Assembly: GCF_001077535.1 (NCBI RefSeq)
Contig: NZ_CP011968.1
Location: 2,046,001-2,110,000 of the forward strand
Length of the DNA: 64,000 bases
From: Clostridioides difficile ATCC 9689 = DSM 1296
GTDB lineage: Bacteria; Bacillota; Clostridia; Peptostreptococcales; Peptostreptococcaceae
Direction: 5' to 3'
Shown here: positions 9,682 to 18,154 of the stretch, piece by piece
Position numbering within the stretch: the stretch's first letter is position 1
Layout of the letters: each line of letters opens with the position of its first letter
Made by a program: the position numbers and the translations under genes
Notes under the pieces: generated by a model
Databases searched by the model: none
Told to the model about the DNA's origin: nothing
What the model saw: only the letters and a program-made list of their open reading frames with translations

Positions 9682-10731
9682 TTATTTAATATTTTTTATA
9701 GCATTGTTTGCAAACTCAGTATTTACGATATCTTTATAAGGTGCTTCCTTATCTAGTTCTTTAGCTTCTTTCATAACAGTCATCAATTTCTTCAAACCTT
9801 CCTCTTTTAATACAGGATTTTGAGACCATGCATCTATTGATTTATATCTATCTACAACTGTTGTTAAATCTTCTAAAGATATATCTTCAAAGAAAGGTTG
9901 CATAGCCTTAGCTACTTCTTTGCTAGATGCTTGTTGAATCCATAATTGACCTTTATAAACAGCATTTGTAAATCTTTGAATTAAATCTTTATTGTTTTTC
10001 ATGTATGATCTCGTAGTAGAGTATGCTGTAAAAGGTATTTCTCCAGAATCTTTTCCTATAGATGTAACTATATATCCACTACCTTCTTTTTCCATTGCTG
10101 TTGCTGTAGGTTCAAATGCTGTTGTAAAGTCACCCTCTCCACCTGCAAAAGCTCCAGCCATTACACCAAATTGTACATCAGTTCTTACATTAACATTGCC
10201 TACTTTTAGATTTTCTCCAATAGTAAGACCTTTTTCTTTTAGAACATATTCAAAAGTCATTAGTGGAACTCCACCTTTTCTACCACCTAATATTTCGGTT
10301 CCTTTTAAATCATTGTAAGAGAAATTAGGCATTTTTTTCCTAGCAACTAGAAAACTACCATCTCTTTTTGTCAATTGAGCAAAGTTCACTGCATAATCGT
10401 TTTTGTTTTGATTATATACATATATAGATGCTTCAGGACCCATTAAACCTACGTTTGCTTCACCTGAAATCAAAGCTGCCATAGTTTTATCTGCACCTTG
10501 GGTATTTATAAGGTCAATCTTTATACCTTCATCTTCAAAGAATCCTTTCGTAATAGCAGCATACTGTGGAGCATAAAAAACAGAGTGAGTAACTTCTGCT
10601 ATAGTTACTTTATCCAGATTTTTAGACGAAGAAGATTCACCTTTTTTGTCATTAGAGTTAAAATCACATCCAGTTAGACATATTGTACTTACAATGATAG
10701 AGCTTGCTATTGCGACTATTTTTTTAAACAT
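9682..10731 (-). CDS. ABC transporter substrate-binding lipoprotein, SsuA/NMT1 type
   Basis: 349 residues. An N-terminal signal with lipobox LTGC (Cys22) anchors it outside the membrane. It is followed by a periplasmic-binding fold of the nitrate/sulfonate/thiamine-precursor type (VTIAEVTHSVFYAPQYAAITKGFFEDEGIKI, then the ISGEANVGLMGPEASIYV segment). The matching permease (18.7-19.5 kb) and the split ATPase (19.4 and 43.6-44.2 kb) lie on the same strand upstream, so it may once have belonged to that transporter. The ~8 kb in between now separates it. Substrate unknown. Confidence 0.87.
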   Translation of the reverse strand: MFKKIVAIASSIIVSTICLTGCDFNSNDKKGESSSSKNLDKVTIAEVTHSVFYAPQYAAITKGFFEDEGIKIDLINTQGADKTMAALISGEANVGLMGPEASIYVYNQNKNDYAVNFAQLTKRDGSFLVARKKMPNFSYNDLKGTEILGGRKGGVPLMTFEYVLKEKGLTIGENLKVGNVNVRTDVQFGVMAGAFAGGEGDFTTAFEPTATAMEKEGSGYIVTSIGKDSGEIPFTAYSTTRSYMKNNKDLIQRFTNAVYKGQLWIQQASSKEVAKAMQPFFEDISLEDLTTVVDRYKSIDAWSQNPVLKEEGLKKLMTVMKEAKELDKEAPYKDIVNTEFANNAIKNIK

Positions 10732-10964
10732 AATAAATACCTCCCATAAGACATACGAATAGTATATAGTATTAAAAATTTATTGTAGTTGTTACAAAAA
10801 TGTATCTATGCTTATAATATTTCTACAAAAACTTAATAATAATTTTCAGTTTTATGTTTAGTTTTTTTAGTAATGTGTAATATTGGATAAATTATATTGA
10901 TTATTTATAAACTAAGTAATAAAATTAGAATAATATCACTTTTTTGTCTATTATATATAAGGAA

Positions 10965-11013
10965 AAATTTTTTAATAATATAAATCATATTCATTTATAT
11001 TATTAAAAAATTT
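10965..11013. repeat. Perfect 21-bp inverted repeat
   Basis: Arms 10965-10985 and 10993-11013 (core TTTTTTAATAATATAAAT) with a 7-base loop, in the 385-base gap between divergent genes. It has no T tail on either side, so it is more likely a protein-binding palindrome or cruciform than a terminator. Confidence 0.6.
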
Positions 11014-11116
11014 ATTTATAGAAACTTTTATTATTTTATATAAAAGTGATAAAAACTTATATTTTGTGTTTAGTAGAGTGTTGCTAAGTGAATATATTTA
11101 AAATGGAGGAAACTTT

Positions 11117-11851
11117 ATGAAACAAAATAAATATGATGATGATAGATTTTTTAATAAATACAGTAAAATGGAACGTTCTACAAATGGATTAGCAGGTGCT
11201 GGAGAGTGGCATGTTTTAAAAAAAATGTTACCTGATTTCAAAGGAAAAAGAGTTTTAGATTTAGGATGTGGATTTGGATGGCATTGTCAATATGCAGTTG
11301 AGAATGGAGCAATTTCTGCTGTTGGAGTTGATATTTCAGAAAAAATGTTAAAAGAAGCTAGAAACAAAACGCAACTTGATAATATAAATTACATATGTAT
11401 GCCTATTGAAGATATTAATTTTCCAAAAGATAGTTTTGATGTAGTTATTAGTTCCTTGGCATTTCATTATATTCAATCATTTGAAGATATATGTAAGAAT
11501 ATAAGTAATTGTCTTTCAAATAAAGGTAATTTTGTATTTTCTGTTGAACATCCTATATTTACTGCATATGGAAGTCAAGAGTGGTACTGTGATAAAGATG
11601 GCACTAATCTACACTGGCCAGTAGATAGATATTTTGAAGAAGGAGTACGTAAGTCAAATTTTCTAGGAGAAGAGGTTATAAAATATCATAAAACATTAAC
11701 AACTTATTTAAATACGTTAATGAAAACAGGATTTGAAATATTAGAAATTATTGAACCTCAACCAGAAGAAAAACTGTTAGATACAATTCCTGATATGAAA
11801 GATGAGCTACGTAGACCTATGATGTTACTTGTATCTGCAAAAAAAAGATAA
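11117..11851 (+). CDS. Class I SAM-dependent methyltransferase
   Basis: 244 residues. SAM-binding motif I is VLDLGCGFGWHCQYA (about residues 46-60), followed by the acidic motif VGVDIS and the FDVVISSLAFHYI post-motif typical of UbiE/Methyltransf_11 proteins. The C-terminal third (EHPIFTA..., TLTTYLNTLMKTGF) is typical of small-molecule methyltransferases. Substrate unknown. RBS ggagga, single-gene unit with its own terminator. Confidence 0.9.
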   Translation: MKQNKYDDDRFFNKYSKMERSTNGLAGAGEWHVLKKMLPDFKGKRVLDLGCGFGWHCQYAVENGAISAVGVDISEKMLKEARNKTQLDNINYICMPIEDINFPKDSFDVVISSLAFHYIQSFEDICKNISNCLSNKGNFVFSVEHPIFTAYGSQEWYCDKDGTNLHWPVDRYFEEGVRKSNFLGEEVIKYHKTLTTYLNTLMKTGFEILEIIEPQPEEKLLDTIPDMKDELRRPMMLLVSAKKR

Positions 11852-11952
11852 GTAAATATAAATAATCATTATTGTAGAAAAAAAGTTGTAGAAAATAATT
11901 ATACTAATGGAGATGATTATACCAGTGGTATTAATTACACCAGTAGTAAGGA

Positions 11953-11984
11953 GGCAAAAGCATTCGTTGCTTTTGCCATTTTTT
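11953..11984 (+). terminator. Terminator after methyltransferase
   Basis: GGCAAAAGCA / TGCTTTTGCC 10-bp stem with loop ttcgt, followed by ATTTTTT. Confidence 0.9.
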
Positions 11985-11993
11985 AAGTTGCAA

Positions 11994-12485
11994 TTATACT
12001 TCTACGTAGTATATTTCGTTTCCATTTTCTTCTATAAGCTTTTTCATATCTTCAAATTTTAAAAATACAGTAGCAGTATTATCATTTGGATGTATACCTA
12101 TTTTATCCATTTTTAATAAATCCTTATCAAATACAACTTTTACAACAGCCTCTTTATCATTTAATATACCAAAAGGAGTCACAGCTCCTTTAGTAAGTTT
12201 CAAGTATTTTTGAAGTCTTTCTTCTGATGCAAAACTAAGAGGTTTACTATCAATTTGTTGACGAATATCTTTTAAATCTGCTTTTTTGTCTTTACCTAAT
12301 ACAACTAAAAAATGTTCTTTTCCTTTAGCATCACGAAGAAATAGGTTTTTTACAACAAATTCCATATGTAATGTTTTTAATTCTTCCATTTCTTCAATTG
12401 TATAAACTGGTGGATGATTTACAGCCTCATAAGGTATGCTTAACTCATCTAATTTTTTATATACTTCCTGTTGTTGATTGTTCAT
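11994..12485 (-). CDS. YbaK/ProX-type aminoacyl-tRNA deacylase (PrdX-like)
   Basis: 163 residues, the full length of a stand-alone editing domain. Motifs: YEAVNHPPVYTIEEM at the start, FLVVLGKDKKADLKDI with the catalytic Lys region, and KGAVTPFGILND. These proteins hydrolyse mischarged tRNAs (for example Ala- or Cys-tRNAPro). In proline-fermenting clostridia such a gene is called prdX, but no proline reductase genes are present here. RBS aatgggaggaaatc. Confidence 0.85.
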   Translation of the reverse strand: MNNQQQEVYKKLDELSIPYEAVNHPPVYTIEEMEELKTLHMEFVVKNLFLRDAKGKEHFLVVLGKDKKADLKDIRQQIDSKPLSFASEERLQKYLKLTKGAVTPFGILNDKEAVVKVVFDKDLLKMDKIGIHPNDNTATVFLKFEDMKKLIEENGNEIYYVEV

Positions 12486-12824
12486 GATTTCCTCCCATTA
12501 GAAATTTATTTTATATATAAATAATATTATCACAGAAAACTTTAAAAGAAAACGTTTTATATAATATAGACAATAGATTATATTTTTATAAAGAAGCAAG
12601 AATACTCAATAAAACTTAAAGAAATTAAACAATTTCTAAAAATACCTTGAAAATAGAACCTTATTTGCCATTTATAAATTATATAAAAAGGGATTATATA
12701 AAGTCATATATGAAAAAACTATATTATACTATCTTTTCTTTTTGGAATAAACTATACTTTAAATATAGATATTTAATTTAAATAAATTTTACAGTATTAA
12801 TAGTAAATTATCTTAGAAAGGAAT
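12486..12824. other. Intergenic region without recognisable elements
   Basis: 339 AT-rich bases. I see no gene, hairpin with T tail or clear promoter beyond what must serve the downstream gene. Confidence 0.4.
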
Positions 12825-12833
12825 GTGCTTTAT

Positions 12834-13217
12834 ATGTCTACAGACAAAGTTGTTGGAATCATAGATGAAGAAACGGCAGAACTTGCAGGAATTGAATATA
12901 CTGGTAAAATTTATGCTTCTTCTGGTGTTATAAAACATATAAAGAAAAAACATAGATGTCAACTGAGTAAAGATATTTTTAATGATATAATAGACACTAT
13001 AAAAATGGTATTAAAGTCACCTGAATATATAGGAAGTCATCCTAAAAAACCTGGAAAAAGTGTGGAGTTTATAAAAAAAATTGATGATTATATTTTAGTA
13101 GCTACAGAATTAGATACAAAAAAAGAATATTTATATGTATCTTCAATGTATGCTATAAAAGAAGCAAAATTAGAAAGTAGAGTAAACAGTGGAAGAGTAA
13201 AACAATATAATGGTTAA
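12834..13217 (+). CDS. PBECR-like nuclease-fold domain protein
   Basis: 127 residues. The pattern VGIIDEETAELAGIEYTGKIYASSGVIKHIKKKH...ILKSPEYIGSHPKKPGKSVEFIKKIDDYILVATELD resembles PBECR domains (phage/BECR-fold nucleases often attached to toxins or phage head proteins). It stands alone here. ATG 12834 is preferred to GTG 12825 because aaagga lies 11 bases upstream. No antitoxin candidate adjoins it. Activity is unproven. Confidence 0.6.
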   Translation: MSTDKVVGIIDEETAELAGIEYTGKIYASSGVIKHIKKKHRCQLSKDIFNDIIDTIKMVLKSPEYIGSHPKKPGKSVEFIKKIDDYILVATELDTKKEYLYVSSMYAIKEAKLESRVNSGRVKQYNG

Positions 13218-13245
13218 CATAATATTATTAATTTTCCCTAAAATA

Positions 13246-13274
13246 TTGAAAAATATTATTATATAAGTTATAAT
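13246..13274 (+). promoter_or_regulatory. Sigma-A promoter of the structured RNA
   Basis: TTGAAA (13246-13251), exactly 17 bases, then TATAAT (13269-13274). Predicted transcription start near 13281, with no reading frame downstream before the terminator. Confidence 0.8.
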
Positions 13275-13280
13275 ATTAAT

Positions 13281-13428
13281 ATACACGTAGATATTTATTA
13301 GTTAGATTTGAGGTTGGAAAAGGCACCCAATACGCTACTATAGAGTAGTTAATAGAGATGCAGGATACGCCGCCCTGCCAAATCTAATTAAATTAAAAAG
13401 AGAGGATTAATTCCTCTCTTATTGTTTT
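13281..13428 (+). ncRNA. Free-standing structured small RNA gene, class unknown
   Basis: About 150 bases with its own promoter and terminator. The 13311-13380 core is far richer in GC than the surroundings. Closing stem: TTAGATTTG (13302-13310) with CAAATCTAA (13379-13387). Inside are TTGG/CCAA (13314-17/13327-30), CTACT/AGTAG with loop ATAG (13335-13348) and GCAGG/CCTGC (13360-64/13374-78). GGC in the first loop could pair with GCC near 13372. I do not recognise it as a known riboswitch, 6S, SRP or tRNA. Confidence 0.7.
13398..13428 (+). terminator. Terminator of the structured RNA
   Basis: AAGAGAGGA (13398-13406) / TCCTCTCTT (13412-13420), loop ttaat, tail attgttttttt. Confidence 0.92.
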
Positions 13429-13722
13429 TTTGAGATACTAATTTAATCTATATAGAAAGATTGAAGGTCATTTATACTAAAAGTTTTCAGTTATATACAT
13501 TAAACTAATTAAATAAGATATTTATAATCTATATGTGATACATATTATATATTAATAAAAGAAAAATATATAGAAAATCCTTATAAAAATTTAAATTGTA
13601 ATGAATAGGAAGTAATTAAAAAGAATTTTTATTGATTTTTAAAAATTTAGTTAGAAACTATATCATTATGGTAAAAAATGTATTATAATGTTTAGAAATA
13701 TTATAATAAGGAGCGATTAAAC

Positions 13723-14106
13723 ATGAATCTATCGAAGAAAATAGAAGATAAAAGAAAAGCTAAACAGAGAGCTGAAAAAGTTAAGAAAGCTAAAATTGCT
13801 ACAGCTGGTGTGGTATTAGGAGCTGTTACTGGTGCAGTGAGTGGAGTACTTTTGGCTCCTAAATCTGGAAAAGAAACAAGAGAGGATATAAAAGATGCTT
13901 CACAACAAATTGCTGAAAAGATAAATATGAAAACTGTAGACGTAAAAGGCAAAGTATCTGAGAAGCTAGAGGATAAAAAAGGAAACTTTATAGAATCAAA
14001 GAAAAAAATAAAAAAATATATAGATAACAAAAAGAGTGTTGAAAATTCTAGTGAGGAAGATAAAATAATAGATATAGTTGAACCAGTTAGTGTTACTGAG
14101 GAATAA
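13723..14106 (+). CDS. YtxH-domain protein
   Basis: 127 residues, lysine-rich. A glycine/alanine-rich hydrophobic stretch (GVVLGAVTGAVSGVLLAPKSGKETREDIKD, residues ~27-55) is the YtxH signature, followed by a long amphipathic helical tail. YtxH proteins are small membrane-associated, often stress-linked proteins of unknown mechanism. It forms a two-gene unit with the DUF948-like protein, whose ATG is 2 bases past its stop. RBS aaggagcg. Confidence 0.82.
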   Translation: MNLSKKIEDKRKAKQRAEKVKKAKIATAGVVLGAVTGAVSGVLLAPKSGKETREDIKDASQQIAEKINMKTVDVKGKVSEKLEDKKGNFIESKKKIKKYIDNKKSVENSSEEDKIIDIVEPVSVTEE

Positions 14107-14107
14107 T

Positions 14108-14458
14108 ATGGACAATACAATAACGATTAACATAAGTATAATATATGTATTATTAGCTATACTTGCTTGTATTGCTTTAGTTTATTTAATTATTGTACTT
14201 GTTAAACTACATAAGATTTTAAATAATGTTGGAACTATGTTAAATGAAAATACTCAAAATATAAATACAACTTTAAATAATCTTCCTAATGTTGTAGAAA
14301 CTTTTGGAGAAGTAGGAGAAAATATGAAAGATGTAACAGAAGTAGTTACTGAAGTTACAGCAGATTTTCTTGTTACTAAAGACAGTGTCAAATCAAATAT
14401 GGATGTTATAGTTGATATATTGACTATAATTAAAAACATTTTTCTAGATAAAAAATAA
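14108..14458 (+). CDS. DUF948-like membrane protein
   Basis: 116 residues. One membrane helix (residues ~7-30) and a coiled tail with spaced valines (VETFGEVGENMKDVTEVVTEV). YtxH and DUF948 proteins are commonly paired in Firmicutes (YtxG-YtxH). The ATG at 14108 is chosen because GAGG overlaps the preceding stop at the right distance; an earlier in-frame start would overlap ytxH by 29 bases. Confidence 0.8.
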   Translation: MDNTITINISIIYVLLAILACIALVYLIIVLVKLHKILNNVGTMLNENTQNINTTLNNLPNVVETFGEVGENMKDVTEVVTEVTADFLVTKDSVKSNMDVIVDILTIIKNIFLDKK

Positions 14459-14494
14459 TAAGTTAATATAAAATAAGCCTATAAGATATAATTT

Positions 14495-14532
14495 AAACGA
14501 CCTTAAAATAGCATTTATAAGGTCGTTTTTTA
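14495..14532 (+). terminator. Terminator of YtxH/DUF948 unit
   Basis: 11-bp perfect stem AAACGACCTTA (14495-14505) / TAAGGTCGTTT (14518-14528) with T tail. Confidence 0.92.
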
Positions 14533-14558
14533 TTAGCTTGATTTGACACTATGTGTTT

Positions 14559-15017
14559 TTAATAATTGGTAATATTCCTCTTTATCATTTGAACATATAT
14601 ATCTATGCTTGTTGTTTCAATTACATCCATAAGAACATCTTTACATTCAAGCTCAAAATCTTCCATTCCTTCTAAATATTCATCATCTTCATCAAAAAAG
14701 ATATAAGAATTATATAGCCATTCTTCAAATCTTTCTTCAAGTATATCCCAATACGAACTCCAAAATAATCCACAACCTGATATATAAGATGCTCTACTTT
14801 GATTTATATAAACCTCATTTAGAAGCTTTTGTAATCTACTGCTATAAAGAAAATCTGCTCTTCCACTGCTTGATATTAATTCATTTAAATCTTCTATTGA
14901 CATTAATTCAACTTTACCACTTTTATCATAAGGAGTATAATTTTCATCAACCCATTTATGTGGTTTGTTTTCTCTGCATACTGTTGCTATCAACTCTACA
15001 ACTTTTGTTCTTATCAT
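14559..15017 (-). CDS. Hypothetical acidic protein
   Basis: 152 residues, not recognised. No signal peptide or membrane helix. The middle is rich in aromatic residues (CGLFWSSYWDILEERFEEWLYNSY) and the C-terminal part is strongly acidic (FFDEDDEYLEGMEDFELE). The start lacks a strong RBS. Codon use looks like that of its neighbours. Likely a real soluble protein given its length and lack of overlap. Confidence 0.6.
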   Translation of the reverse strand: MIRTKVVELIATVCRENKPHKWVDENYTPYDKSGKVELMSIEDLNELISSSGRADFLYSSRLQKLLNEVYINQSRASYISGCGLFWSSYWDILEERFEEWLYNSYIFFDEDDEYLEGMEDFELECKDVLMDVIETTSIDIYVQMIKRNITNY

Positions 15018-15061
15018 TTTTTTATCCTAACTTGTTTATTTTTTATAAAATAATCATGATT

Positions 15062-15850
15062 TTATAATTTATCTATTTCTTGTAATGCTAATTTAACAGT
15101 TTCATATCTATCAGCACCATTTATTACTACATCACCTTTTACAAGTTTATTAGCTTCTCCACCTACAACATAAACCTTTTTACCTAAACCTTGCTTATAA
15201 CTAGACGCCTCAATTATTAAAGAATCTTTCAATTGCCAATGTAAAATCTGAGCAGCCACTTTATCAGCATCACCTGTATAAACGATTACATTTTCATACA
15301 CTTTATTTTCCCCTCCCCCTTGAGAATTTGATATAGATTTGTTTAGTATACCTTCTGCTATCAATTTAGCAACTTTATCTTTATTATTAACATAATAATC
15401 TGTATCTGCTTTACTATCTACAAAACATACTTCTATTAATATTGCTGGTGCAATAGTATGATTAAGCCAATAAAGACCTCTAACATCAGACTTTGCACCC
15501 CTATCTTTGAATACTGTAGCTAACCTAGTATTCACTCTTTCTGCATAGGTTTTGCCATTATTAGTCTTATATATTGTTTCTGTCCCTACTGTAGTTGAAG
15601 TTGTAGCATTTGAATTAAAATGAATCTGAACAGCCAAATCAGTTTCCTGTTTATTTGCTATAGCACATTGGTCTGCTAAATGATTACTTGATTCATCAAC
15701 TCTTCCTGTATAAACAGTAGCTCCACCTATTTTAAGCCATTTAACAATTAAGTCATTCAGTATTCTTGTTTCTTTGCTTTCGTTTATATACCCAACAGCT
15801 CCTGTACCTTTTCCAATTAAAGTGTGCCCTGGTATTATTACTACTTTCAA
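15062..15850 (-). CDS. N-acetylmuramoyl-L-alanine amidase, endolysin-like (CD27L-type)
   Basis: 262 residues. The N-terminal Amidase_3 domain (~1-170) has the zinc ligands PGHT, NESKE, QIHFNSN and the catalytic LIEVCFVDS. A short glycine linker (SQGGGE) leads to a C-terminal domain (~185-262: YENVIVYTGDADKVAAQIL...YVVGGEANKL...GADRYETVKLALQEI) similar to the C-terminal domain of the clostridial phage endolysin CD27L. No signal peptide is present, as in phage endolysins that need a holin. No holin or other phage genes adjoin, so it is a stand-alone or remnant lysin. RBS aaaggagatg. Confidence 0.88.
   Translation of the reverse strand: MKVVIIPGHTLIGKGTGAVGYINESKETRILNDLIVKWLKIGGATVYTGRVDESSNHLADQCAIANKQETDLAVQIHFNSNATTSTTVGTETIYKTNNGKTYAERVNTRLATVFKDRGAKSDVRGLYWLNHTIAPAILIEVCFVDSKADTDYYVNNKDKVAKLIAEGILNKSISNSQGGGENKVYENVIVYTGDADKVAAQILHWQLKDSLIIEASSYKQGLGKKVYVVGGEANKLVKGDVVINGADRYETVKLALQEIDKL
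15301..15320 (-). promoter_or_regulatory. Internal ribosome binding site and GTG start for the lysin C-terminal domain
   Basis: On the minus strand a purine-rich GGGGGAGGGG lies 8-10 bases before an in-frame GTG (15301) at the NKVYENV junction. Translation from it would give a separate ~79-residue C-terminal domain, the arrangement reported for CD27L/CTP1L-type clostridial endolysins. Confidence 0.65.
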
Positions 15851-15988
15851 ACTAACATCTCCTTTACAATTAAATTTAACTTCTATTTAATATATGCATA
15901 ACCTAGAATTTTGTTTCTTTTTATATCTTATACTTTTATTATAACCCATTTTGTAAAAATATAGAATATTAAGTAAATAATGTTAAAA

Positions 15989-16441
15989 TTATAATTTTGT
16001 ATATAAGACATTACTTGATTGCAATAATTTTATAGCATATTCATCTATTCTATATCCAGTTCTATAATATATATGTTTAATTCCAGCTTGAATTATAGCC
16101 TTAGTACAATTTAAGCAAGGAAAGTGAGTTACATAAATAGAGCAATTTTTAACTGAAATACCTTCTTTTGCACAATAATAAAGGGCATTTTGTTCAGCGT
16201 GAATGGTTCTAATACAATGTCCATCTCTCATTTCATGACCAACTTCACTACAATGCTTATCTCCAGAAATACTACCATTATATCCAGTAGACACTATTCT
16301 GTTTTCTGAATTGACAATTATAGCTCCTACATAAGCTCTATCACAAGTTCCTCTTTCAGCTACTGTTTCGCACAGTCTCATAAAATATTCTTGCCATGAG
16401 CATCTATTTTCAAGTTTTTTATTCAAATCATATACCTCCAA
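15989..16441 (-). CDS. dCMP deaminase family protein (ComEB-like)
   Basis: 150 residues. Zinc-dependent cytidine/deoxycytidylate deaminase motifs: HAEQNAL (His ligand and catalytic Glu) and PCLNC (two Cys ligands). The upstream TGYNGS and GHCIRTIHAEQ context is that of dCMP deaminase rather than tRNA or CMP deaminases. It supplies dUMP for thymidylate synthesis. Single gene, RBS ggaggt. Confidence 0.92.
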   Translation of the reverse strand: MEVYDLNKKLENRCSWQEYFMRLCETVAERGTCDRAYVGAIIVNSENRIVSTGYNGSISGDKHCSEVGHEMRDGHCIRTIHAEQNALYYCAKEGISVKNCSIYVTHFPCLNCTKAIIQAGIKHIYYRTGYRIDEYAIKLLQSSNVLYTKL

Positions 16442-16617
16442 AATTTATATCTAATATATAAGATTTATACCTTAAAAATAATATTAAAAACAAATTTATA
16501 CGATAAATAAAATTTATTAATACTGTTTTTAGTCTAAATTATTTCATTTTAAATTAAAGTTACAAGGAATCTAAAATTATATATATCTTTCTTCGTAATA
16601 TGAATGTTACAATATAA

Positions 16618-16648
16618 AAAACTGTCTCAATAAAATAGAGACAGTTTT
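16618..16648 (-). terminator. Terminator of the 44-residue protein gene
   Basis: AAAACTGTCTC / GAGACAGTTTT 11-bp stem with 9-base loop, T tail on the minus strand. Confidence 0.88.
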
Positions 16649-16659
16649 ACAGTCAAAGT

Positions 16660-16794
16660 TTATAATACAAGTTCATATTTTTCTTTAAATTCTTTTACAG
16701 CTTCGGGCCATGCCTTTTGTTCTGTAATACCTTTTTCTTTAGCTATTTTAATTGCAATCTCTCTTATCATTGCAGCGCCTTCTAATATTCCCAT
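16660..16794 (-). CDS. Small conserved-looking protein, 44 residues
   Basis: Starts at ATG 16794 with GAAGGGAG 8 bases upstream (MGILEGAAMIREIAIKIAKEKG...). An earlier in-frame start at 16869 has no RBS. Two predicted helices, charged. It has its own terminator, which supports a real gene. Function unknown. Confidence 0.6.
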   Translation of the reverse strand: MGILEGAAMIREIAIKIAKEKGITEQKAWPEAVKEFKEKYELVL

Positions 16795-16869
16795 TTTTAA
16801 TCTCCCTTCAAATATCTTTTTGTATAGAATATAAATAGTGCTAAGATTTATTACATGCTGCATATACAA

Positions 16870-17183
16870 TATCTATACAACACATAACTTGTAAATTCCT
16901 TTTATTTTCATACGTCTTTAACCGACATATAATTATATTCAATAAGTTTTAAAATTATGAACTCAATTATAATTATTTTTATTTTTTTAGAATCTAAACA
17001 CTAAAAATTGTAGGTAAATTTGTCTTATGCCTTTATAAATATTTCTACAGTTTTAATTACTGGACATATCTATTTTTATTATAAAAAGCGCTTAAAAATC
17101 GAGAATATCCGCATAAAAACTATATATAAGCAAAACGATTAAAGGAAAAAGAAGAAATTTACTTGAATGTTAAAATGCGTTGC
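16870..17183. other. Intergenic region, base composition shift
   Basis: No gene seen. From about 17090 onward the sequence becomes richer in G and C than the flanks, marking the start of a probably acquired segment. Confidence 0.4.
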
Positions 17184-17212
17184 TTGAAGCAATGGGCAGT
17201 TTTGCTTATAAT
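17184..17212 (+). promoter_or_regulatory. Sigma-A promoter of XRE regulator gene
   Basis: TTGAAG (17184-17189), 17-base spacer, TATAAT (17207-17212), 36 bases before the start codon. Confidence 0.7.
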
Positions 17213-17247
17213 ATCGGTAACAACTGAAAGAAAGGTGGTTAGCCCTA

Positions 17248-17757
17248 ATGTTAAGCGAAAACATTAAAACAATCAGGAAGTCAAAAGGACTTTCACAACA
17301 AGAACTTGCTATAAAACTGAATGTAGTGCGACAAACAATATCTAAATGGGAACAAGGACTGTCGGTTCCCGATTCTGATATGTTGATTTCCATATCAGAG
17401 GTGCTTGAAACGCCCGTAAGCACTTTACTTGGAGAAACTATTGTTGAGTCGGAAGTTGATAACTTAAAAGTGATTTCTGAAAAATTAGAGATTATAAACT
17501 TGCAACTTGCACAAAGAAAAAACATGAGAAGAAAAATGTTTCATTGGTTATTTATTTTATTATGTGCAGTCATATTAATAGTTTTTGTGGTCTTAGGGAG
17601 ACTAAATAGTCCTTACTTGGATTGGAATTATACCGACCCTGAAACCGCTGTTTTTGGAGTAGCTTTTCATGCTTTTGAGTGGCTATTTGTCAGATTAGTA
17701 CCGATTGTCCTTATAGGAGCAATTATTGGAATCTTTTTGACACGTAAGAAAATATGA
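17248..17757 (+). CDS. XRE-family regulator with C-terminal membrane segments
   Basis: 169 residues. An N-terminal helix-turn-helix (IRKSKGLSQQELAIKLNVVRQTISKWEQGLSVPDSDML) is followed by two strongly hydrophobic helices (~95-115 and ~147-165), a known clostridial layout of membrane-tethered HTH regulators usually next to a transporter. No intact partner gene follows; only remnants do. RBS gaaaggtgg. Base composition differs from the surrounding genes. Confidence 0.85.
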   Translation: MLSENIKTIRKSKGLSQQELAIKLNVVRQTISKWEQGLSVPDSDMLISISEVLETPVSTLLGETIVESEVDNLKVISEKLEIINLQLAQRKNMRRKMFHWLFILLCAVILIVFVVLGRLNSPYLDWNYTDPETAVFGVAFHAFEWLFVRLVPIVLIGAIIGIFLTRKKI

Positions 17758-17810
17758 AGTAACTCTGCTTTTTATAATACAGCAAGCGTTCCTTAAAAGC
17801 GTCATTCTAC

Positions 17811-18014
17811 ATGGCAATCGAGGACGACTATGTAATGAAGAACCTTTTTGATTTCCAACTAAGCGAAGTTATTGAGGACGACAGTAGGCCCAAAACCGCA
17901 TTAAGTAAAGTACAGGAAGCAAGACTGCTGGACTTATACTCTCATGCGTCAGATGCAGGAAATGCGAGGTCTGGTAGCATGATTTACAACGATTTGTACA
18001 ACTATTGCGAGTAG
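17811..18014 (+). CDS. Short ORF of foreign character, probable gene remnant
   Basis: 67 residues (NLFDFQLSEVIEDDSRPKTALSKVQEARLLDLYSHASDAG), not recognised. Higher GC than neighbours and no good RBS. The well-formed helical sequence suggests it is the tail of a once-larger gene or a small mobile-element protein. Confidence 0.35.
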   Translation: MAIEDDYVMKNLFDFQLSEVIEDDSRPKTALSKVQEARLLDLYSHASDAGNARSGSMIYNDLYNYCE

Positions 18015-18154
18015 AAATATATGGAGATAAGTATTATCTACAAAGTCAGAAAAGAAATGATTTGATAATTTACCCATGTTATAATTATTGATGTGAAATC
18101 AATAAATCAAAATTCCTTTTTGGGATTTAACAATAAGGAAAAAGTGAATGACTT

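Noticed and set aside
13281-13428. Riboswitch controlling the downstream YtxH gene
   Set aside because: The transcript ends at a strong terminator ~300 bases before that gene, no alternative antiterminator pairing is evident, and no known aptamer consensus matches.
15062-15850. Prophage
   Set aside because: Only a lysin-like gene is present; no holin, structural, replication or integrase genes adjoin.
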